Part shown: in pieces, positions 1 through 6,150 of the stretch
Layout: the number at the start of each line of letters is the position of its first letter
How positions within the stretch are numbered: position 1 is the stretch's first letter
Assembly (NCBI GenBank): GCA_937896495.1
Contig: CALBNQ010000001.1
Coordinates: 1 to 12,615, forward strand
DNA: 12,615 nucleotides
Reading direction: 5' to 3'
Origin: an uncultured archaeon
GTDB lineage: Archaea; Thermoproteota; Nitrososphaeria; Nitrososphaerales; Nitrosopumilaceae
Notes under the pieces: model-generated
What the model saw: the letters and a program-made list of their open reading frames with translations, nothing else
Databases searched by the model: none
Told to the model about the DNA's origin: nothing
Program-made: the position numbers and the translations under genes

Positions 1-23
1 TGTAAAAATTATTTGTAAAAATT
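1..23 (-). terminator. T-rich tract after rps7
   Basis: Read on the minus strand, the bases just after the rps7 stop carry two runs of five T. They come from a direct repeat of the 10-mer TGTAAAAATT at 1-10 and 14-23 on the plus strand. Archaeal RNA polymerase stops at oligo-T tracts without needing a hairpin, so this may end the L30e-nusA-rps12-rps7 transcript. The window stops here, so a further downstream gene cannot be excluded. Confidence 0.35.
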
Positions 24-623
24 TTATCTTGATGCTTGTGCGATTCTTTCTAACTCATGTTTTTTCTTTACAGAAGGAGCTGAAGGATCATTATTTGCAG
101 CAAGTATTAGTTGTTCAGCCATATGTTCTTCAATTGGTTTTGGATTTGAGAATGTTGCCTCTTTGATTGCATCTGCAATAAATTTCAAAGCAATATCAAC
201 TCGTCTAATTGGTGCAACATCAACTGATACATGATATGTAGTACCACCATAAACAATTCTAGTTGTATCTTCATTTGGTGCTGAAAATTCTACAGCTCTA
301 ACTAGTACTTCAACAGGATTTTGACCTGTTTTTAAGGAAATAATTTCAAAGGCAGTTTTTACAGTGTTAAGGACTTTAGTTTTCTTACCAGTCATTCTAC
401 CAGTATTTTTTGCATATTTTTTACCAAAGTGCATAGTTTTATTCATTAATCTTTCAACAATGTTTACATCAGCTTTATTGAATCGTTTAAGTGCTGAACG
501 ACCAAAAGTGTAAGGTAGAATTTGTTTTCTCAAAGAAATTGCAGTTTTCAATCCAGGATCTTTAACTTCAATGTCAGACAAATCCCATTTTCTAAATAAT
601 AACAAATTTTTAGTTTCAGCCAT
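24..623 (-). CDS. rps7: 30S ribosomal protein S7 (uS7)
   Basis: This is a primary 16S rRNA-binding protein that organises the 3' major domain (head) of the small ribosomal subunit near the exit site. The 199-residue length fits archaeal/eukaryotic-type uS7, which has a longer N-terminus than bacterial S7. Visible family features are the segment from about 125 to 150 (YGGTTYHVSVDVAPIRRVDI, then ALKFI) and the basic C-terminus around 182-199 (SAPSVKKKHELERIAQASR). The ATG at 623 lies 4 nt beyond the rps12 stop codon. A GGAG Shine-Dalgarno core lies in the last codons of rps12, so the two genes are probably translationally coupled. The nusA-rps12-rps7 order is conserved in archaea. Nothing looks damaged. 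Confidence 0.97.
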   Translation of the reverse strand: MAETKNLLLFRKWDLSDIEVKDPGLKTAISLRKQILPYTFGRSALKRFNKADVNIVERLMNKTMHFGKKYAKNTGRMTGKKTKVLNTVKTAFEIISLKTGQNPVEVLVRAVEFSAPNEDTTRIVYGGTTYHVSVDVAPIRRVDIALKFIADAIKEATFSNPKPIEEHMAEQLILAANNDPSAPSVKKKHELERIAQASR

Positions 624-627
624 ATCT

Positions 628-1065
628 CTATCTCCTTGGTTTCTCTTTCTTTCCTATAACTAATTCATGAAGTGCAGTACCATTAACTTTGAAAACTTTG
701 AATCTAACACCAGGAATATCTCCCATTGCACCACCTTGAGTTGCACCCATTCCTTGAATGTGAACCTCATCGTGTTCATCAATGAAATTCATAGCACCAT
801 CTCGTGGCAAAAATGCTGTAACTGTTTTTCCATTTTTAATTAATTGAACCCTAACACATTTTCTAATTGCAGAGTTTGGTTGTTTTGCAGCAATACCTAC
901 TTTTTCTAAAACAATACCTCTTGCTTGTGGTGCACCGCCCAAAGGATCAGCCTTTTTGTCAATTCCCAATTCTCTTCTTTTGTAAGTAGATATTGCCCAT
1001 CTTTGTTTTTTCTTTTTAGTAGTTAGTACTCTTCCAGCAAATAATCCAAGAGGTGATTTTCTCAA
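628..1065 (-). CDS. rps12: 30S ribosomal protein S12 (uS12)
   Basis: This is the decoding-centre protein of the small subunit, which helps monitor codon-anticodon pairing. The 145-residue product has the archaeal/eukaryotic-type layout. A basic N-terminal extension covers about 10-40, the conserved loop [10 protein letters not shown] is at 61-70, and [10 protein letters not shown] is at 115-124, followed by a basic tail. The start codon is TTG (1065-1063). There is no suitable ATG upstream or within the conserved N-terminus, and a GGAGAT Shine-Dalgarno site sits 7 nt before it. The nusA stop is only 3 nt upstream, so the site overlaps the end of nusA. Translational coupling to nusA is likely. 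Confidence 0.97.
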   Translation of the reverse strand: MRKSPLGLFAGRVLTTKKKKQRWAISTYKRRELGIDKKADPLGGAPQARGIVLEKVGIAAKQPNSAIRKCVRVQLIKNGKTVTAFLPRDGAMNFIDEHDEVHIQGMGATQGGAMGDIPGVRFKVFKVNGTALHELVIGKKEKPRR

Positions 1066-1068
1066 TTC

Positions 1069-1533
1069 TTATATCTCCATGGATGCCCTTTCAGGACTGT
1101 TTATCAAAACGTTTGTAATATTGAAATATCTTTTTGCAAGAAGTCTTGCTTTTTCAGCATTTCTACCTTCTCTGCCAACAACAATTCCTTTCTTTCTTGG
1201 ATCTACCATAACAATTGCCTGTTTTGTTCCATCAGGACGGTTATTTATTTTAACATCAGAAATCAATTTGGAATTCAACAGACTTGCCAAAAATTTTGCA
1301 GGATCATCATCAAATTCCACCAATTCAACATTTCTTTTAATGATATTTTGTAATGATTTAATGTGCATTCCTCCCTTACCAATTGCAAGACCCATTTTAC
1401 CGTTATTTACTACAAAAATTACTCTATTTTGTTTTTCATCATCAATACAATCACGTGCAGTTGCACCAGTGACATTTTGAAATAAAGACATCATACGCAT
1501 TTGATCAGTTGTAAGTTTAATTGATTGTGGCAT
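1069..1533 (-). CDS. nusA: NusA-like transcription factor (two KH domains)
   Basis: This is archaeal NusA, a short relative of bacterial NusA that lacks the N-terminal polymerase-binding and S1 domains and keeps a pair of KH RNA-binding domains. It is 154 residues long, which is normal for archaea. The KH nucleic-acid-binding loops are visible as GKGG at 52-55 (KH1) and GREG at 120-123 (KH2). The ATG at 1533 is preceded by an AGGA Shine-Dalgarno core about 8 nt upstream. The gene sits between L30e (63-nt gap) and rps12 (3-nt gap), the classic archaeal order. The 63-nt gap is AT-rich with a TTTAAAT stretch near 1570 that could be a weak internal promoter. The family role in elongation or termination is inferred from homology. 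Confidence 0.95.
   Translation of the reverse strand: MPQSIKLTTDQMRMMSLFQNVTGATARDCIDDEKQNRVIFVVNNGKMGLAIGKGGMHIKSLQNIIKRNVELVEFDDDPAKFLASLLNSKLISDVKINNRPDGTKQAIVMVDPRKKGIVVGREGRNAEKARLLAKRYFNITNVLINSPERASMEI
1073..1078 (-). promoter_or_regulatory. Shine-Dalgarno site that fixes the rps12 TTG start
   Basis: On the minus strand GGAGAT lies at 1078-1073, inside the last codons of nusA, 7 nt before the TTG at 1065. It matches the anti-Shine-Dalgarno end of archaeal 16S rRNA well. This strong site compensates for the weak TTG and supports placing the start there. Confidence 0.7.
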
Positions 1534-1596
1534 TAGAATTCCTTTTTATCTTCAACAAAAAATGTCTCATTTAAATCTACATTCAAAAATATACAA

Positions 1597-1920
1597 CTAA
1601 TCATTTTCTTTCTCAGCTTCTGTGTCCTTTAAAATTGATTTAAGATTTGTATCATCTATTGAAGTGAATGATATTGTTGAAATTCTAAATTGTAAGCCAC
1701 ATAATCTTCCTAATGCGACTGAAGTTCCTTGAAAGTTTACTAATGGTATTTTTTCTTTTTTTGCATCTGATTCAATTTTCTCAAACATTTCTTTTTTTAC
1801 TGATTGAGACAACACGATTAGCTTGGAATTTTTAACAGAGTTTAAAACTTGTCTAGTACCCATAGTTAATTTTTCTTCTTTGAGGGCATCTTTCAATGAT
1901 TTTTCAAGTATCTTACTCAT
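1597..1920 (-). CDS. rpl30e: 50S ribosomal protein L30e (L7Ae/L30e family)
   Basis: A 107-residue protein of the L7Ae/L30e/S12e/Gadd45 fold, which binds kink-turn RNA. N-terminal residues 1-25 form a charged helix, followed by the family core: helix-strand NSVKNSKLIVLSQSV at about 27-41, the PLVNF strand at 59-63, and the GTSVALGRLCG loop-helix at about 65-75 that matches L30e RNA-recognition segments. The tail is acidic (EAEKEND). Position next to rpo genes and upstream of nusA-rps12-rps7 is typical of archaeal L30e, which favours that assignment over L7Ae. The ATG at 1920 has a short AAGGAA element about 4 nt before it and a TATA-like box about 30 nt upstream, so this gene probably opens its own transcription unit. 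Confidence 0.88.
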   Translation of the reverse strand: MSKILEKSLKDALKEEKLTMGTRQVLNSVKNSKLIVLSQSVKKEMFEKIESDAKKEKIPLVNFQGTSVALGRLCGLQFRISTISFTSIDDTNLKSILKDTEAEKEND

Positions 1921-1948
1921 TTTCCTTATGTCAATCGCATTCAGAGTC

Positions 1949-1957
1949 CTTTATAGA
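1949..1957. promoter_or_regulatory. TATA-like box, possibly used in both directions
   Basis: The sequence CTTTATAGA (plus strand), or TCTATAAAG (minus strand), reads as an archaeal TATA box either way. On the minus strand it is centred about 26 nt ahead of position 1926, which would give L30e a leader of about 6 nt. On the plus strand TTTATAGA begins exactly 30 nt before the ATG at 1980, the same spacing seen for two of the PEFG genes in this window. Its use for L30e is likely from context; use on the plus strand is speculative. Confidence 0.45.
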
Positions 1958-1979
1958 TTTATTGAACAATATCGTATAA

Positions 1980-2063
1980 ATGGTAATTAAAGAAGGAATA
2001 GATTACATTAAACAAAACGTGAAAAACCATAAAGATGATTTGTATTATTTACAAAAAATTTAG
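1980..2063 (+). CDS. possible 27-residue small protein between LSM and L30e
   Basis: This small plus-strand ORF lies in the 171-nt gap between two minus-strand genes. It reads MVIKEGIDYI at the start and DLYYLQKI at the end, is charged and lysine-rich, and has no signal peptide or membrane segment. I do not recognise a family. In its favour, a TATA-like box starts 30 nt upstream of the ATG (a leaderless arrangement), and a hairpin followed by an AT-rich tract overlaps its stop codon. Against it, the length is easily reached by chance in AT-rich DNA, and the same box is more simply explained as the L30e promoter. It may be nothing, or a small RNA rather than a protein gene. Confidence 0.22.
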   Translation: MVIKEGIDYIKQNVKNHKDDLYYLQKI

Positions 2064-2089
2064 TTCACAAAACATTAATTTGTACTAAA
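2059..2089. terminator. bulged hairpin with T-rich flanks after the LSM gene
   Basis: An imperfect inverted repeat: 2059-2064 pairs with 2084-2089, and 2067-2071 pairs with 2079-2083. The left arm has a 2-nt bulge (2065-2066) and the loop is 7 nt. It lies 2 nt beyond the LSM stop codon. On the minus strand it is followed by a run of six T (2058-2053); on the plus strand by ATTATTTTT. It could therefore end the rpoH-rpoB-rpoA-LSM transcript and also any plus-strand transcript from the gap. The stem is AT-rich and weak, so the oligo-T may matter more than the hairpin. Confidence 0.4.
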
Positions 2090-2091
2090 AA

Positions 2092-2328
2092 TTATTTTTC
2101 AGATTCTTCCTTTTGTAATGAAATTAATAAAATATTATCTCCACGTAAAAGAGTTTTACCAACTTTTTCAGTTTTTCCTTCAAATTCTTCCTCAGCATCT
2201 TCAAGTGTTAAATTCATATGAATATCAAAGTCCTTGAGTATACCTGTAAGAGTTTTTGTATTTCTTAATCGAAGTAAAACTTTTTTATTTTTGTTTTTTG
2301 CCATTAATGTTGAAATTTCGTCAGCCAT
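2092..2328 (-). CDS. Sm-like archaeal protein (LSM / SmAP)
   Basis: A 78-residue Sm-fold protein. Such proteins form hexa- or heptameric rings that bind U-rich single-stranded RNA. The Sm1 motif spans about 15-47 and includes the signature DFDIHMNL (33-40) with the RNA-contacting M38 and N39. The Sm2 motif is at about 59-71 (TLLRGDNILLISL) with R62-G63-D64-N65, the second half of the RNA-binding pocket. The N-terminus is short and the tail is acidic/basic (QKEESEK). I choose the ATG at 2328, with GTGAT as Shine-Dalgarno 4 nt upstream; a GTG at 2337 would add only Met-Ile-Ile. It starts 20 nt after the rpoA stop and is probably co-transcribed with the polymerase genes, in the place where many archaea have L30e. 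Confidence 0.92.
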   Translation of the reverse strand: MADEISTLMAKNKNKKVLLRLRNTKTLTGILKDFDIHMNLTLEDAEEEFEGKTEKVGKTLLRGDNILLISLQKEESEK

Positions 2329-2332
2329 AATT

Positions 2333-2337
2333 ATCAC
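2333..2337 (-). promoter_or_regulatory. Shine-Dalgarno site that decides the LSM start
   Basis: GTGAT (minus strand) matches the anti-Shine-Dalgarno end of archaeal 16S rRNA (AUCACCUCC) and sits 4 nt before the ATG at 2328. The same GTG could serve as an alternative start, but its role as part of the ribosome-binding site is the better reading. Confidence 0.5.
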
Positions 2338-2348
2338 TTAATACAAAA

Positions 2349-5300
2349 TTACTCCTTTTTCTTTTTACTTACCTGCATGTAAAGGTCAACAGTACCACTT
2401 CCAATTGGAATGTTACTTCCTACAATAACATTTTCAGTAATACCTTTGAGTTGTTCAACTTCTCCACCAAGTGCAGCATGTGCAATTGTTGGAACTGTAA
2501 TTTCAAATGCAGCTCTTGCAAGTACACTATCTTTAGTACCTGCAATTCCATGTCTACCAATTTGTTGCATGTAACCACGTGAACACATCAAATCAGATAC
2601 CAACATAATGTATCTATTGTCAACTTCTAATCCTTGATCACCTAGAGTGTGATTAAGTTCATCAATCAATGCATTTCTTGCAGCTTCAATTCCCAAAGTT
2701 CCTGCAATTTCAAAGACATTATTTGTTCTAACATTTCTTTTATCAATTCCTTTTACTTCAAGTAATTTAGCAACATTAGAACCAGTTGTTTGAATTACCC
2801 ATTCATCATCTTTTTGCACAAGAGTAACTCGTTCAATGTCTGGCACACCTTTTACAGTGGTGTTTAGAACTTTATTTCTAATCGCAATTGCAGTTGCAGT
2901 ATCAGACTCTTCAACAAGGTTTAGAGTAATTAATTTGTCAGTTACTTCCATTTTGAATTTCTTATTGGATGATAATGCAGCTTCTACTTCAGAGATTGTA
3001 CAACCTCTTTCTCTAAGTCGATTTTCACTTAGAATTAATTTAATGTTAGTAGAATAATCAGTTTCAGTATCAGCAATTAAAGCACTAACCTTTGTTTGTA
3101 AAACGTTTCTTGCAACTTCAATTGCTTTTTCTCGTGACGTTTTGGAATCTTTGTCAAGATAGATATCCATTGTTGGAGTGACAGGTTTTTTCCTTGCATC
3201 AACTAGTTCAATTAATCTTGGTAAACCTAATGTTACGTTTCTTTCTTTAATACCTGCAAAGTGGAAAGTTCTCAAAGTCATCTGAGTGCCAGGTTCACCA
3301 ATTGATTGTGCAGTGACAATTCCAACTGCAGCACCAGGTTCTACTTGGGCTTTATTGTATAATGATAATCCCTTCTTACATACAGATTCAACACCATCTT
3401 TACTTAACCCAGATTTAAGTAATGTATCAGATACATTCTTTGTTAATCTTGGATTAAACGTTTTAGTATATTTTTTAACCAAAGTTTCAATATCTTCTTT
3501 GGCAGCTTTCTTTCCAGAATCAGTAATACTTTGAGATTCAGTTAGTCTGACAACATTAAATGCTTCACCATGATCACTTTTCTGAACATCAATTCCATCT
3601 TCACCATACAAGAATTGGACGATATGACCGTGAGGATCTCTTACAGTTCCATCATATTCTAATCTAATGTGTTCTAATGCATTAATCAATCTACGTTGCA
3701 TGTAACCACTTTGTTGTGTTCTGACTGCAGTGTCTACAAGTCCTTCACGACCACCCATAGCATGGAAGAAGAATTCTAATGCAGAAAGACCAGTTCTATA
3801 ATTTGATTTTACAAATCCATGTGCATCAGGATTTGAATCATTTTCTTTGTAATGTGTTAAAGCACGATTATTGTATCCATCATTCATTCTATTTCCTCTT
3901 CTTGATTGTTGACCCAAAGCACCAGCCATTTGACCTACGTTTAATGATGAACCTCTAGCACCAGTGGTTGCCATAATTTTTCCAGCATTTGAATCATCAA
4001 GAGAATTATTTGCAGTTGAACCGGCCTTGTCTCTTGCTTTACCTAATTCGTTTACGATGTATGCCTCTAATGCTTCTTCAGCACGCATACCTCTTGTGAG
4101 TTTAAGAGTTCCTTTCTCATATTGATCAGTTAAATCAGCTACAACATCGTAAGTGTCTTGAATATCATCAAGTATTTGTTGTACGTTCTTTTCTGGTACC
4201 TCCAAATCACCATATCCATAACTAAAACCATAATGAGTGATGAATTGTTTTACCATGATAAGAATAGAGTTTAAGAAATTCTTACCGATTTCATTTCCAT
4301 AATCTTTTGCAATTCTATGCAAAACACTTTCAGGTTCTTCTGCACCAATTGAAGTTTTATCAATTACACCACTGATGAGTTCACCATTTTTAATTACAAC
4401 ATCTTTGTCTTTTCCACCAGTACCTTTTGACCATTTTGATGTAAGAACATAACTGAAATCTTTTGGAAGGAATAATGAAAATAATTGTTTACCAGTGTAT
4501 GCAGGCTTTCCATCTTTAGTTTTAGTTCCAGGTTTTGGTAATGTATCAGTATAACCACCAAGCATTGCAAGATTTGAAAATTCTTGAATAGTGAGAATTG
4601 TATCATCTTTAGTTAAAAGATATGCACCAGTAACAAAGTCTCTTAGTGCTCCGATAATTGGACCACCATATCTTGGAGAGATTAATTGATCTTGAACTCT
4701 CATTAGTAGAATAGCTTCTGCTCTGGCTTCCTCACTTTGAGGAACATGAAGATTCATTTCATCACCATCAAAGTCTGCATTGTATGGTGGACAAACTGAT
4801 GGATGTAATCGGAATGTTTTACCTGGAAGAACTCTAACATAGTGAGCCATAATAGACATCTGGTGAAGTGATGGTTGTCTGTTGAACATTACAATATCAC
4901 CATCAGCAAGATGTCGTTCTACCAAATATCCAATCTCTAAAGTTTCAGCGATTGTTGAACGATCCTCTACAAAGTCTAATCTAATTTTTACACCATCTGG
5001 TCTTACAATATAATTCACACCTGGGAATTTTTCAGGTCCATTGATTACTAATTTTCTCATTCTCTCAATATTCCATTCAGTAACAATTTCAGGGATGGTC
5101 AACTTCATTGCAACAGTTTCTGGAACACCAACTTCAGACAAATCCAAATTAGGATCAGGTGAAATTACAGTTCTACTTGAAAAGTCAACTCTCTTTCCAG
5201 AAAGTGAGCCTCTGAATCTACCTTCCTTTCCTTTGAGTCTTTGAGTTAGTGTTTTTAATGGACGACCAGAACGATGATGAGCTTGTGGGATTCCAGATAC

Positions 5301-6149
5301 TTCGTTATCAAAATATGTCGTGGTGTGGTATTGTAATAAATCAACCAAGTCTTGAACAATTAATGGTGGAGTTCCAGCATCTTTACTTTCTTTTAGTCTT
5401 TGATTGACTCTGATAATATCTACCATTTTGTGAGTCAAATCATCTTCAGAACGAATTCCAGTTTCAAGAATGATTGATGGTCTAACAGTTACTGGAGGAA
5501 CAGGAAACGCTTGAAGAATAAACCATTCAGGTCTTGCAGTAATAGGATCATAAGATAGTAATTCTAAGTCTTCATCCAGAATCTGTGAAAATCTTTCTCT
5601 AATTGTGATTGGAAGTAATCTATGTTCACCAATTTCTGTTTTTTCAACAAAGATAGTTGGTTTTGTAAAAATTAATTCATATTGTGTTTTTCCACAATGG
5701 GGACACTCTTTTGCTTTCTTTGCTTTTTCAATGATTTGTTCTGGAATACGTTTTTGAGAAATTGTAGTATATGCTGCTTTTTTATCTTTGATGTTTTTAA
5801 AAGCCTGTAAGTCTTCTTGAGGTACTTTGAGTCTTGCACAAGAACGACATGTTGATTGTAATAATTTGTAGATGTTGTCAATGAATGCAATATGTAAAAT
5901 TGGTTCTGCAAGTTCTAAATGTCCAAAGTGTCCAGGACATCTTGCGGCAGTATTTCCACATGTAAGACATTTTTGTCCAGGTTCAAGAGTTCCAAGTCTT
6001 CCATCCATAAGACCTCCTTGAACAGGCATTCCATCTTCATCATATGTTTCAGGAGCAGTAATTTCTGCAACAGAATATTTTCTAACTTCAGTTGGAGACC
6101 AAACAGAGAATCGAATTCCGTCAATTGCTTTAATTGCTTGAATAGACAT
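2349..6149 (-). CDS. rpoA: DNA-directed RNA polymerase subunit A (unsplit A'+A'')
   Basis: This is the largest subunit of RNA polymerase, carrying the catalytic magnesium site in one 1266-residue chain. Near the N-terminus the clamp zinc ligands are C61, C64, C71 and H74. A second zinc site is formed by C101, C104, C149 and C152. The absolutely conserved NADFDGDEMN motif begins at N457, with metal-binding D459, D461 and D463. The bridge-helix region with HAMGGREGL lies near 796-804 and TQQSGYMQRRL follows. The trigger-loop region begins with VEPGAAVGIVTAQSIGEPG at about 936-954. Other archaea usually split A' from A'' between the last two regions, but here the frame is open through about 870-940. 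The ATG at 6149 is 1 nt after the rpoB stop; coupling is likely. No frameshift or missing key residue was seen. Confidence 0.98.
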   Translation of the reverse strand: MSIQAIKAIDGIRFSVWSPTEVRKYSVAEITAPETYDEDGMPVQGGLMDGRLGTLEPGQKCLTCGNTAARCPGHFGHLELAEPILHIAFIDNIYKLLQSTCRSCARLKVPQEDLQAFKNIKDKKAAYTTISQKRIPEQIIEKAKKAKECPHCGKTQYELIFTKPTIFVEKTEIGEHRLLPITIRERFSQILDEDLELLSYDPITARPEWFILQAFPVPPVTVRPSIILETGIRSEDDLTHKMVDIIRVNQRLKESKDAGTPPLIVQDLVDLLQYHTTTYFDNEVSGIPQAHHRSGRPLKTLTQRLKGKEGRFRGSLSGKRVDFSSRTVISPDPNLDLSEVGVPETVAMKLTIPEIVTEWNIERMRKLVINGPEKFPGVNYIVRPDGVKIRLDFVEDRSTIAETLEIGYLVERHLADGDIVMFNRQPSLHQMSIMAHYVRVLPGKTFRLHPSVCPPYNADFDGDEMNLHVPQSEEARAEAILLMRVQDQLISPRYGGPIIGALRDFVTGAYLLTKDDTILTIQEFSNLAMLGGYTDTLPKPGTKTKDGKPAYTGKQLFSLFLPKDFSYVLTSKWSKGTGGKDKDVVIKNGELISGVIDKTSIGAEEPESVLHRIAKDYGNEIGKNFLNSILIMVKQFITHYGFSYGYGDLEVPEKNVQQILDDIQDTYDVVADLTDQYEKGTLKLTRGMRAEEALEAYIVNELGKARDKAGSTANNSLDDSNAGKIMATTGARGSSLNVGQMAGALGQQSRRGNRMNDGYNNRALTHYKENDSNPDAHGFVKSNYRTGLSALEFFFHAMGGREGLVDTAVRTQQSGYMQRRLINALEHIRLEYDGTVRDPHGHIVQFLYGEDGIDVQKSDHGEAFNVVRLTESQSITDSGKKAAKEDIETLVKKYTKTFNPRLTKNVSDTLLKSGLSKDGVESVCKKGLSLYNKAQVEPGAAVGIVTAQSIGEPGTQMTLRTFHFAGIKERNVTLGLPRLIELVDARKKPVTPTMDIYLDKDSKTSREKAIEVARNVLQTKVSALIADTETDYSTNIKLILSENRLRERGCTISEVEAALSSNKKFKMEVTDKLITLNLVEESDTATAIAIRNKVLNTTVKGVPDIERVTLVQKDDEWVIQTTGSNVAKLLEVKGIDKRNVRTNNVFEIAGTLGIEAARNALIDELNHTLGDQGLEVDNRYIMLVSDLMCSRGYMQQIGRHGIAGTKDSVLARAAFEITVPTIAHAALGGEVEQLKGITENVIVGSNIPIGSGTVDLYMQVSKKKKE

Positions 6150-6150
6150 C

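Noticed and set aside
1079..1480. A 133-codon plus-strand ORF antisense to nusA
   Set aside because: It lies wholly over a clear NusA gene with both KH motifs. Its composition (F, S, T and L rich) is what the reverse frame of such a gene gives, and it has no recognisable domain.
1959..2030. A 23-codon minus-strand ORF opposite the plus-strand mini-ORF
   Set aside because: It has no Shine-Dalgarno site or TATA box at a suitable distance and is hydrophobic only because it mirrors lysine-rich codons.
2020..2045. A GATGAT string in the LSM-L30e gap as a possible C box of a C/D guide RNA
   Set aside because: It does not match RUGAUGA fully, and no CUGA D box lies at a fitting distance.
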